A program made the position numbers and the translations under genes. DNA of 64,000 bases, from assembly GCA_003254925.1 (NCBI GenBank), contig QANZ01055303.1, forward strand, positions 2,279 to 66,278, written 5' to 3'. Below are positions 45,028 through 58,379 of the stretch, in pieces (position 1 is the first letter of the stretch; every line of letters starts with the position of its first letter). The notes under the pieces were generated by a model. That model was not told the origin of the DNA, ran no database searches, and saw only the letters and a list, made by a program, of their open reading frames with translations. This DNA is from Chamaecrista fasciculata (taxonomy: Eukaryota; Streptophyta; Magnoliopsida; Fabales; Fabaceae).

Positions 45028-46245
45028 ACCTGAACCATTAGCAAGATGAACTTGCTCAGTGCCATGATACTCAGCTGGACCTCCTAAAGCACTCAGGTTT
45101 GAGGTGAGATGATTGGAGGCTCCGGTGTCTGCATACCAACCAGAATCAAAGGAGCTGCCCGGAGTTGCCATCATAGCTTGAACTGATGTAGCTGAAGAAA
45201 ATGATTGGGGTTGCTGCATCCTTGCTCCAGAGGTGAAAGTGGAGTTGAAATTTTGAGAAAACGGACTAACAAATTGTTGATTGAACCGTTGAAAGCACTG
45301 CCATGCCATGTGCCCAATTTTTCCACATACTTGGCATTGAGGACGATTGTTAGCAGCTGAACGACCTCCACGACCTCTATTGTTGCCTCCACGAAAACCT
45401 CCTCTGTTGGGAAATCGATTACCCTGACCACTAGGATTAAAGAATCTAGACTGACCAGAAGAGTTAGCAGGAACATTGGAATTTTTGGGATAATTCTTTT
45501 GAGGAGAAAGTGTGTGTGAAATATTAGCACTCAACACAGGACTAGCATCTTTCTTAAATTTCTCAATGCGCTCTTCTTGAGCAAGCAATAAACTCTCAAG
45601 CTCTGTAACAGAATAAGAATCACGTCTAGAAGTAACAGACACAATAAAAGAAGTGTACTCCTCAGGGAGACCTTCTAAAATGGCTTCAATGTGATCAGAT
45701 TCAGCCATGATACAGCCAACCGAAAATAAGCTATCAATTGTTTTCTTGAGTTTAAGCAAATATTCACTTACAGTGAGAGACCCCTTTTTCAAATTGCGCA
45801 ACTGAGTCTTAAGTTGAATAACTTTGGCCTTGGTCTGAGAAGCAAAAAAGGACTCGAGCTTTTCCCAGACTTGATAAGAAAAATCACAGCCCACCATTCT
45901 TGTGAGCATACTTTCAGACATGGAAGCAAGCAACCAGGATAGAAGGAGCTGATCCTGTTGCTCCCAGCTGAGAAAATCGTCACTGAGCTTGCCTTGAGCT
46001 TCAGCTTCAGCATTCACATACTTGCGAGGAATAGCATGACTGCCGAGCAAAAATTTCTGCAACTTGTAACCACGAATCGTGGCCATGGCCTGCTGCCTCC
46101 ATGGGAGAAAATTATCTTCAGCAAGCTTAATCGACACTAGATGAGGGTCGAATTTAGAACTGGTGAGAGTGACAACACCAGAGCTAAGGGATGACGAAGA
46201 CGAATCTGCAAGAGAGGCCATTTGATCGTTGGCTCCTGATACCAT
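44983..46245 (-). mobile_element. Copia gag and protease region
   Basis: Part of the young copia element. Gag (UBN2-type) segments include LAEDNFLPWRQQAMATIRGY, WLLASMSESMLTRMVG and LKTQLRNLKKGSLTVSEYL, then a glycine/arginine-rich stretch, a CCHC zinc knuckle CQVCGKIGHMAWQC and the protease active-site motif WYADTGASNH. The frame opens just inside the primer-binding site. Confidence 0.9.
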
Positions 46246-46457
46246 AAAGGAGAATGAATATAATGATTGGCTTGCTTTATTAAATGAATAGTATTCCTAT
46301 ATATACATACTCAATGGATATTTGCAACCCTAACAAACTGAGAAGGAAAATATAATACAAATAATAAATAAATGGACAGCTGTCCAAAACCAAGAGAATA
46401 TCCTAACAAACTGGACACCTCACCTATACACCTCATCAGTATACATTCTCTATTACA
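46244..46457 (-). repeat. 5' LTR of the young copia element
   Basis: About 214 bp, nearly identical to 40890-41102. Its right neighbour (CATGCAAGACGAAG) is not LRR sequence, unlike the left neighbour of the element. Confidence 0.9.
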
Positions 46458-46869
46458 CATGCAAGACGAAGTTCTCTCTTGAGCTCACTCAAGAACAGAT
46501 CAACAGAATACAAAATTCATCAACTACCCTATTTTAGATGTTTATTCAAAATATAAAGCAGAGAGTAACAACTCTTGTGGTCCCCTTCACTAGCTTGTGC
46601 TTCACGAGCTGCATCATTCCAAGGGCTAACAGATTCACGCCTTCCCCATTTGCTCAAGTAATGTGATTTGCTTCCAAATGCTTGACCCAATGACACCTTA
46701 TATCAATACCCATTCTTATCCATTTGCCCACATTAGCCCACATATTAGCTTCCATGCCAATGTCCTTCCATTTTCGTATCACCAACCCAAATGATAAGGC
46801 TTGAATTGAAGTCCATTCACTCTAAGGAAAACAGTACACTTGAAGAATCAAGGATCTAACATCAAAGCA
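46458..46869 (+). promoter_or_regulatory. Upstream region of RLK copy 1
   Basis: No gene. At 46790-46820 it has the block ACCAACCCAAATGATAAGGC...GTCCATTCACTCT that recurs before the other RLK copies. The block contains a GATAAG (I-box/GATA) core. Confidence 0.45.
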
Positions 46870-50185
<3,316 letters not shown>

Positions 50186-51864
50186 CTACAATACCAAACT
50201 GCTACTAAGGGTATGTTTGGGAATTAAGAGGGGAATGTAAGGGTAGTGATTAAAGGAGAAATGAAGGGAATAAGCAGAAGGGAATTTTTACCTTCCATAT
50301 GTCTTCCCAATGATGTGAATAAATTTATACATTTTTTTTTTTATAAATTTTGTTACATTGTAAAATTTATCACCACTGAAATGGTTGTTTCAATGGCGAC
50401 ATTTTGTTGCCACTAAAACCTTTATAAACCCATGTATCAATCACCCCCAAGAGTGATGACAGTGAGAACTTTAGAAGGGAATATCAGATACTATTTATGG
50501 TATGTAAGTATAAAAAATTCAACCCATGTGGATCAGAAAATCAAAGCCTTATCAATAATTTTTTTTTAGCTTTACCTAATTGGAAAGAAAATTGAAGAAA
50601 TGATTTAAACCCACAACTTAACTTGCGAGTCAAGTAAGTCAGATTGTTTTTGACATACTTTCAAGTGAGCCAAAAAAATATACAACCTAACTTATCAAAT
50701 GAATGAGTTAAATCATGAGTCAATAGATAGACCCATTTTGACGACTCCAAAAATAAAAACAAGTGATCAAAATTGGCCAACCTATAAGATAAGGCTCAAG
50801 TTCGTTCACTCTCAGGAAAACCGTAAACTTGAAAGAAAATTAGCCTATTTCAGGACATTGCATTGGCATTAAAAATCTAACACCAAAGCAATGGGTTTGT
50901 CTAGCGGAAAAGCATGTTTCTCTGCTCTCATTTATTTCTTCTTTTATCATAAAAGAAATATCATTTTAGTTAATTTGAAAAAAGAAAACATAAAAAGTTG
51001 GGTTTTCTATTTGGGTTAAAATTAAATTATTTTAACTAGGAGTTGAATCTAGAGGAAAGGCTAGTCTCCTACAAAATACTAAATCTAGGTTCAAGTCCCT
51101 GTTGAGAGAAGTGCATATATTTAGTATCTGACAGTGTTTTGAATAGGATTACTTCTATTAGAGAATACTTGAGGAAAAAAAAGTTATTTTAGCTTCATGA
51201 TGCTAATCATATATATTTATGAAATATAAGAGTACTTGATTGTAATGAACTTGACCATTCCTACATAGAAAGTTATGCACTAATTTTGGGATGAAGTCTA
51301 AATAAAAACAAGTGATCTAAATTGGCCAACCTAAATGATAAGGCTGAAGTCCATTCACTCTCAGGAAATTAGTACACTTGAAAGAAAAGTCTCAAGAAAG
51401 ATAGCCCTGTTCTTCTCTTCTGTCTATTTAGTAAAGTTATCAAACATTAAATGGCACAGTTGAATATATGGCCCTTTCATATTTCATCGCTTTCTTTTCT
51501 GTTACTATTTCTTCATTTACCTTGAAAGAAATATCATTTTGATTAATATGATAAAAGCAAACATGCAAATATAATGATGACTGATGAGTATAAGAGAACT
51601 ATTCCACATAGTATAAGACTAAAAGTATCTATTTATATATAGCACCAACTATATATAACAGGGAGACATACATATTTAATTAAAAATGCTTCTTTTTATT
51701 TTTGACCAAAGTATTTAATTAAAAATACTTGATTGACCAACTTATATGATAAGGCAGAAGTGCATTGACAGTGAAGTAAAACTGTAACCATGAAGAAAAA
51801 ATTTTAATAAAAAAGAGCAGAAACATTCATTGCATTGGCAACAACAATTTTACATCTCAGAGCA
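50186..51864 (+). other. Spacer between RLK copies 1 and 2
   Basis: Contains array repeats: 50570-50770 recurs at 63780-64000, and 50470-50550 resembles parts of 56230-56330 and 63240-63330. The conserved upstream block (CCAACCTA..GATAAGGC) occurs at 50775, 51324 and, diverged, 51735. A fragment of a fourth RLK start is at 50860-50930. No other gene. Confidence 0.7.
50860..50930 (+). pseudogene. Remnant of a fourth RLK: first codons only
   Basis: ATG at 50890 with MGLSSGKACFSALI parallels the signal-peptide start of the other copies, and the preceding ATCTAACACCAAAGCAATGG is nearly that of copy 1. After about 14 codons the sequence switches to spacer sequence like that at 51500. The rest of the gene has been lost by recombination. 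Confidence 0.8.
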
Positions 51865-54800
51865 ATGGGATTTATCTCTTGCACAAAATCCTGCTTCTCT
51901 GTTTTCATCATATTCTGCAGCTACTGTTTTCAATTAGGCACATCCACAAACACCAGTTCATCATCTCAATTCATCATCAAGGATCCAGAAACTGTTAGCT
52001 CCAATGGAAGTTTGTTAACTTTGGGATTCTTCACCCCTCCAAACTCTACAAACCGCTATGTTGGAATTTGGTACAGGGAAAAATCTACTGTTGTGTGGGT
52101 TGCTAACAGAAACCAGCCACTGAGGGATTCATCTGGAGTGGTTACAATATCAGAGGATGGCAATCTTGTGGTGTTGAATGGACACAAGCAAATAATTTGG
52201 TCATCAAATGTTTCAAATATCACAGCTAATACAACTACCTGCAAGCTTTTGGATTCTGGAAATGTTGTCCTGCTTGATAACTCTACAGGAAACATCATAT
52301 GGCAAAGTTTTGAGCATCCTTCAGATACATATCTGCCCGGGATGAAAATTAGTAGCAACAAAAGAACAGGTGAGAGAGTGAAAATTACATCATGGAAAAG
52401 TCCATTTGATCCATCTACTGGGAATTTCTACCTGAGTCTTGAACGTCTAAGTATTCCTGAACTATTCATATGGAACGGAACTCGCCCATATTGGCGCAGT
52501 GGCCCTTGGAATGGTCAATTCTTCTCAGGGACACCCTCGAAGTATGCAGGAGCATATGGTGATGGCAGAAATATAGTATTTGAGGGGGACGGAACTGTTT
52601 ATTATGTTGACACTGTGGCAGATATCTCAAGAGGTTTAGGTATGTTGAATTCAGAAGGCATTTTGCAGCGTAAGAAATGGGATGAAGCTAAGAAGGAGTG
52701 GCAAGAACTATCTATTTCACAGAAATCAACTTGTGATGTTTATGGAATATGTGGGGCTTTTGGAAGTTGCAACCCAGACAGTTCACCAATATGTAACTGT
52801 TTGAGAGGCTTTCAGCCAAGCAATAGAGAAGAATGGAGGAGACAAAACTGGACAAGTGGTTGCATTAGAAGAACAGTTTCTCAGTGTGAGAGAGTGGGGA
52901 ATGGCACTGCTAATGTAAAAGAAGATGGATTTTGGAAATTGCAGAATGTTAAAGTGCCAGATTTTGCAGAATTATCATCTTTCTTGGAAGATAAATGCAA
53001 AAGCCAGTGTTTGGAAAATTGCACTTGTTCAGCATATTCATATGATTCTAATATTGGCTGCATGTCTTGGAGTGGGAATTTGATAGACATACAACAATTC
53101 TCAGACGGAGAAAATGATCTATTTATTCGTGTAGCCAATTCAGATCTTGGTATCAAAATTGTGCTTTTAGATCTCTTGAAATTCAATTCATTGATATAAT
53201 CTTCCTTTTTGTCTCGATTGAATTTTTCTTTAACTTTCTTCATTTTTTTTCTCAATATAGAAAAGCAAGGACACGCTACCACCATTATGATTTCTGTAGT
53301 AATAGGAGCCATCGCCAGTGTCACATGTGCATACTTTTTATGGAAATGGATAGCTAATTATTCAGGTACCTTACCATATTTGATCAACTCAATAATTTAG
53401 ATGCATTCATTTTTGTGATGTTATAAATGATATGGGTACGTATAGTATTAGATAAATCTCCACTATTCTTTCTACTTGAAGGAGTTTCAAATGCAACTTT
53501 GATATGTGTAGAATGTTTGGTGCTTTGTGTTATTACTTTATCCTGACAATCATTTCCATGCCTTTCAATCACTGATTCATTGTGCTGTTAATTTATTGAC
53601 AGAGATGAAGCATAGGCAGAGAAAAGCACGTGAAAGCATTATGGGTGAACTATCAAAAGCTAGACTCCACGAGCTATTAGCATATGATTTTGAAAAGGTT
53701 GCGAAGGCAACAAACAACTTTCACTTGTCTAATAAACTGGGGCAAGGAGGTTTTGGGCCAGTTTATAAGGTATATTTGTTCACCAACACTAATCAGATTC
53801 AAAAAGCCATTGTGTATAATTTTTATTTTTTATTATTATTTTTTTAATTTTCTTTAAGGGTAAACTTCAAGATGGTCAGGACATAGCAGTAAAAAGACTT
53901 TCAAGAGTATATGGACAAGGGCTAGAGGAATTTATGAATGAGGTTATTGTTATTTCAAAGCTTCAGCATCGCAATCTTGTAAGACTTCTAGGCTGCTGCA
54001 TTGAACAAGAAGAAAAGATGCTGATATATGAGTACATGCCAAACAAAAGCTTGGATGCATATATTTTTGGTTGGTTCTTTGGATCTATTCTTCTTTTTAT
54101 CTGTGTGATATCCAAATGATGATTTTAGGTTTCGAAACACATCATATATAACCCTTCTCCTTGGTTTTGGGTAGATCCACTAGAGCATCAGCGGTTAGAT
54201 TGGCACAAGCGCTTTAGTATTATTGAAGGAGTAGCTCGAGGAATTCTTTATATTCACAGAGATTCTCGATTAAAAGTTATCCATAGAGACCTCAAAGCAA
54301 GTAATATCTTGCTAGATGAGAATATGACTCCAAAGATCTCAGATTTTGGTATGGCACGCATTTTTGGACAAAGTGAAGATCAAGGTAACACTAGAAGAAT
54401 TGTTGGAACATAGTAAGTATTCATTCTCCTAAAAACTAGGATAACACACTAAGAGATCAAAGAACTTATTTTCATATTTAATAATGCAGTGGATATATGT
54501 CACCGGAGTATGCAATGGAAGGGCTATTTTCCGAAAAATCGGATGTGTTCAGCTTTGGAGTTGTGTTGTTAGAGATTGTTTGTGGAAGAAAAAACTCTAG
54601 CTTTTTTAACAATGACCATTGTTTCAGCCTTTTAGGATTTGTAAGTCTCTACATTTTATTGAAGGAGTTTCCAATATTTGTTTGTGATGCTAGTTTAAGC
54701 TTCAACATCCCTTCAATTCTTATTCTCATGTCTTTTTCTTTTTCATTGTGATATAGGCATGGAAACTATGGAATGAGGAGAATATTGTAACATTAATAGA

Positions 54801-55062
54801 TCCCAACATATATGATGCAAGGCTAGAGAAGGATATAGTGAGGTGCATACACATAGGACTTTTGTGTGTGCAAGAACTTGCTATAGAGAGGCCCAATATG
54901 AGTACTGTGGTTTCTATGTTGAGTAGTGAAATTCAGAATCTTCCTCTTCCAAAGCAACCAGCATTCATCCAGTGGCAGAGCATATTGAGTTCTATTTCTC
55001 CCTCTCAAATTGAAGCAATCTCTAATAATGTTGTTAGTATTACAAGCTTACAAGGGAGGTAG
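51865..55062 (+). CDS. G-type lectin S-receptor-like serine/threonine kinase, copy 2 (intact)
   Basis: Predicted plasma-membrane receptor kinase of 820 residues (At1g11330-like). Exons: 51865-53149, 53261-53365, 53603-53769, 53859-54069, 54175-54412, 54490-54640, 54757-55062; phases agree and give one open frame. Order: signal peptide (1 to about 27), bulb-type lectin (about 38-160, with [20 protein letters not shown]), S-locus glycoprotein domain ([11 protein letters not shown]), EGF-like ([13 protein letters not shown]), PAN ([14 protein letters not shown]), TM helix encoded by exon 2 ([18 protein letters not shown]), then kinase: P-loop GQGGFG (510-515), Lys531 in [12 protein letters not shown] with Asp628, DFG Asp646, and [11 protein letters not shown] with arginine makes it an RD kinase. 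The ATG at 51865 was chosen because it is the first in-frame ATG and directly precedes the signal peptide; upstream codons have only a TTG. Confidence 0.94.
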
Positions 55063-55440
55063 TTGCAGTACCAAACTCATTATTAAGAGAAAGAAAAAGA
55101 GAATATGTATTAGTATTGTACTCATGAGTGTATCAATAAGTCCAAAATGCAACAGACAAAGTCACTCTCATCTTTTAAGAGGTGCTTTTCTAAAGTCAAA
55201 TAGTCATTTACGTGTTAATTATACTTTGATTTTGATTTGCTTATTTTTCTTTTATTTTTGTTGGTTCAGTTTTCTACCCGTGTTGTCTTGTGGACTAGAA
55301 AATTATTATTTCACTGCTATTATCTCTTCTAAAGTATTTCTGAAAACAGAGTGGTTCAAATATATAAAAGAATATAGAGAAAAAGTAAAAATATAGAATA
55401 ATCTTATGTTTAATATGAATTTTTTTTAATAATCATTTAA
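55063..55440. other. 3' region of RLK copy 2
   Basis: Probable 3' UTR. No second gene; the open frames here are short and unlike known proteins. Confidence 0.5.
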
Positions 55441-55612
55441 TATGATGGTCGAGCTCACTAGGTCGCTTAAGTAAGGTCGGGGGTTCGAATCCCGCCTTAT
55501 GTATGCAGCAACCAATTGGCCAGCGGCAGACCCTTAAATGAAGCACCGATCCGTGGAGGATTAGTCCTTAGCCTGTCGGGTTGGGGGATACCTTGGAAAA
55601 CCCAAATTTTTT
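55441..55612 (+). mobile_element. tRNA-derived SINE (Au-like), copy 1
   Basis: A pol III B-box GGTTCGAATCC (55482-55492) is followed by a SINE body containing CAGCGGCAGACCCTTAAATG, GGATTAGTCCTTAGCCTGTC and GGTTGGGGGATACC, and a short A/T-rich tail. This is the arrangement of Au-type plant SINEs. It is not a working tRNA gene, since no cloverleaf closes around the B-box. A target duplication was not identified. Confidence 0.75.
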
Positions 55613-55751
55613 ACAATATATATATATATATACAGAATATTTTAGATTTTGTAATGTTTTGCCTAAATTACATTGTCTTCCAAAATATTATTGAAGGTGA
55701 TAAATCTTGAAATTTATGACGAGGATTCTTGAGATGAGTTCTTGCAAAATA

Positions 55752-56018
55752 AGAGTAAACTAACAATTTGGTCCTTGGAATACTACTAAGCCAACAACTC
55801 GATCTCCAAAAGATTGAAATGTCCAATTTAGTTCTTGAAAAATTAAAATGGTATACTAACTAGTCCTTTTATGGATTAAATAGTATATCATTTTAATTTT
55901 TTAGGGACTAAAAAGTAAATCATTTTGATTTTTTTGGGATTAAATGTGCATTTTAATCTTTCAGAGATCGAATTGTCAGTTTCCTGATCTTTCAGGGACC
56001 AAATTGTTAGTTTACTCT
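55752..56018. mobile_element. Foldback MITE between RLK copies 2 and 3
   Basis: A 267-bp element with terminal inverted repeats AGAGTAAACTAACAATTTGG and CCAAATTGTTAGTTTACTCT (perfect). Arms contain repeated AATTGGTCC/GGGACTAAA-like units. Immediately flanked by direct repeats CAAAATA (55745-55751, 56019-56025), 7 bp visible and possibly 8-9 originally. Confidence 0.8.
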
Positions 56019-56604
56019 CAAAATAGTAAAAAAGTTAGGTTCACCCAGAATAACGAAAGGAATATGAACCTTTACATAAGAGAATTAAAAAGAATTATTA
56101 AAAAAATTTAGTGTATGAGTGTTTACTATATCAAATAGGTGTTAATTAATAAGGGGACGGTTGTATATTGCTTAATGGGTTGATAATGAATCTCTGCCAA
56201 ATTTATCTTATATAAAATTATTGTTGATATATGAGAGTTATTAGAAGGTAATATTAAATACTATTTGGTATGCAAGTATTAAAAATCAACACACGTGGAT
56301 TAGAGAAATGAAAGCATTAACAACAAAAAGAAGACTGGGAAGATTCATTTACACATTAACACAAAAGTGACAATTGACAAAACAAATGCTCACAATAATT
56401 GAAATCTCCTAATGTTCTTCCGTATGAAATTTGTCAGCTCTCAAATCATGTGAAAAACATCTGTCCCTCTCACAATTACAATTTTTCCAGTATACTTATA
56501 GGTGATGGATATTATTATATATAAAAATAGTAATAATAAGAATACTTAAATTTAATGTTGTAATTGCCACACGTTATCTGTTACTTAAAACATAGATGTT
56601 GTTG

Positions 56605-56745
56605 TGTCGAACCCCTCCGCAGATCTAAGTTTCATTTCAGGGTCTGCCGCTGGCCAATAGCTTGCTGCATACACAAGGCAAGATTCGAACCCCCAACACT
56701 TGTTTAAGCAACTTAATGAGCTGACTAGACCAACCAAACATGATT
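56605..56745 (-). mobile_element. tRNA-derived SINE (Au-like), copy 2, inverted and partial
   Basis: The minus strand carries the same B-box (GGGTTCGAATC) and body (GGCCAGCGGCAGACCCTGAA) as the SINE at 55441. The 3' part after AGATCTGCGGAGGGG is missing. It lies about 1 kb from copy 1 in opposite orientation. Confidence 0.72.
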
Positions 56746-57095
56746 AAAAGATATTCTAATGTATTGTGTGTAACCTCCAATCAAGATAATTAAAGGTAAT
56801 GAATATATAATTGATCAAAATTAAAACCTTTCATGGTCTTGTCTCCTACGTAAACAATATCTATATATATATATATATATATATGAGGTAAAGGGAGATA
56901 GAATTATAGAAACATGAGGTAGTACACTCTTTTTTTTTTCATGTATATATTTATATATTTTTGAATTTGTTATTAAGGTATTAAGAAAGATAACATGCAT
57001 ATAGGCTAAGCTTTTCAGGGGAAATATCTTTTGGGTCCCAAATGAATTTGATGCTTTAAATGTATAAACAGTTGCAACTGCTTATAAATGGTTTA

Positions 57096-57316
57096 TTTTT
57101 TATTTTTTTGGTTAGCTATAGTTTAAGTGGGGGTAAGCACCGGTATTTCACTGGCCACTAGGGTTAGGGCATACCTCCCGACCTCTATAAAGATTTACAA
57201 GAGGAATTTACAGATCACCCACCAAATAAGGCCCTCACATCGATAAGAGGATTCGAACCCTCGCCCTTGTGGGGTAAGAGCCTGAACTTTAATCAAATGT
57301 GCCACTCCTTATTGGC
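57096..57316 (-). mobile_element. Second-type tRNA-derived SINE with 16-bp target duplication
   Basis: 221 bp on the minus strand: a B-box GGTTCGAATCC, a body including AATACCGGTGCTTACCCCCA, and an A-rich tail (T-rich at 57096-57110 on the + strand). Flanking repeats GCTTATAAATGGTTTA (57080-57095) and GCTTATAGATGGTTTA (57317-57332) match at 15 of 16. The body differs from that of the Au-like SINEs nearby. Confidence 0.85.
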
Positions 57317-57332
57317 GCTTATAGATGGTTTA

Positions 57333-58379
57333 TGAAGCATAAACATTGATACAGACATGGGACAAAACATGCACACAAACACATTAGCACGTCAAAATTT
57401 TAAAATTACATGACACGACATGCAACACATATATTTATGTATATAGATAATTAAAAATGTATAAATTTAAGGAAAATTTTAAAAATTACAATATCTATTC
57501 ATAATATATGTCATTATTTTCTATTGTTTATCATGTTAAAGTCATAAAAAATTGATTTTATATTCTGAAGCTTATCAATATGTGTCGTGTCCAACACGGC
57601 GACATGCCCTCAAAATGAAGTGTCCATGCTTCATAGACATGACTAGAGCATATCTGCATATGGAGCTTGAGTGAAATGATAAAAGAAGACCTAAAAATTT
57701 GGGTTTTCTCCTTGGGTTAAATCAAACTATTTTAGCATGGTGGCGCTAATCATGTTTAAGGAATATAACAGTACTTGATTGTAATGAACTTGACCATTCC
57801 CTACTAAGAAAATTATGCACCAATTTCGGGATTAAAAGTCTGAATAAAAACAAGTGATCTAACTTGGCCAACCTACATGATAAGGCTGAAGTCCATTCAC
57901 TCCCAGGAAAACGATACACTTCAAAAGAAAAGTCTCAAGAAAAATTGCCCAGGTCTTCTCTCAAGTCTATTTAGTAAACTCATCAACATTATATGGCACG
58001 GTTGACGGGTTAAATATATAGCTTTTTACACTTCATGGCCTCTTTTCTTCTTTCTTCATTTATCTTGAATGAAATATCATTTTGATTAATATGATAAAAG
58101 CAAACATAAAAAGATATTGATCAGTATAAGAACTATACCAAATTTCTTTGTATAATGTCCACAGTATAGTAAGAGTACCTTTTTATACATAACTTCAATT
58201 ATAATTTATAACAGAGAGACATAAAGATTTAATTACAAATCCTTGGTTAGCCAACGTATATGATAAGGCAGAAGACCATTGACTGACACTAAAACTGTAT
58301 CCCTGTAGAAAAAAAGTCCCAATAAAAGAGGCACAAACATTGATTTGTATTGGCATCAACAATTTTACATCTCAGAGCA
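57333..58379 (+). promoter_or_regulatory. Upstream region of RLK copy 3
   Basis: No gene. The conserved block ACCTACATGATAAGGCTGAA appears at 57869 and a diverged version at 58249. The whole stretch 57780-58379 runs parallel to 51230-51864 before copy 2, so both genes were duplicated with ~600 bp of upstream sequence. Confidence 0.55.

Larger units (their letters stand above)
40890..46457 (-). mobile_element. Young Ty1/copia retrotransposon with both LTRs
   Basis: Minus-strand element, 5' LTR at 46244-46457 and 3' LTR at 40890-41102. A primer-binding site TGGTATCAGGAGCC lies immediately inside the 5' LTR (about 46230-46243 on the minus strand) and a purine tract (GGGGAGTAATAGGGAG) just before the 3' LTR. 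Gag, protease, integrase, RT and RNase H are all recognisable. The two LTRs differ at about five or six positions over ~214 bp, implying an insertion within roughly the last one to two million years at usual plant rates. It looks largely whole apart from one inserted foldback element and an adjoining duplication. Flanks do not show a matching 5-bp duplication. Confidence 0.93.

Noticed and set aside
46840-46869. Earlier starts for the RLK copies (also 51835 and 58350)
   Set aside because: The upstream extensions begin with TTG, which is not used as a normal start in plants; the ATG 30 bp downstream directly precedes the signal peptide in all three copies.
55470-55500. Possible tRNA gene around the GGTTCGAATCC box
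   Set aside because: No acceptor stem, D-arm or anticodon arm can be folded around it, and the downstream body matches a SINE; the same holds at 56690 and 57255.
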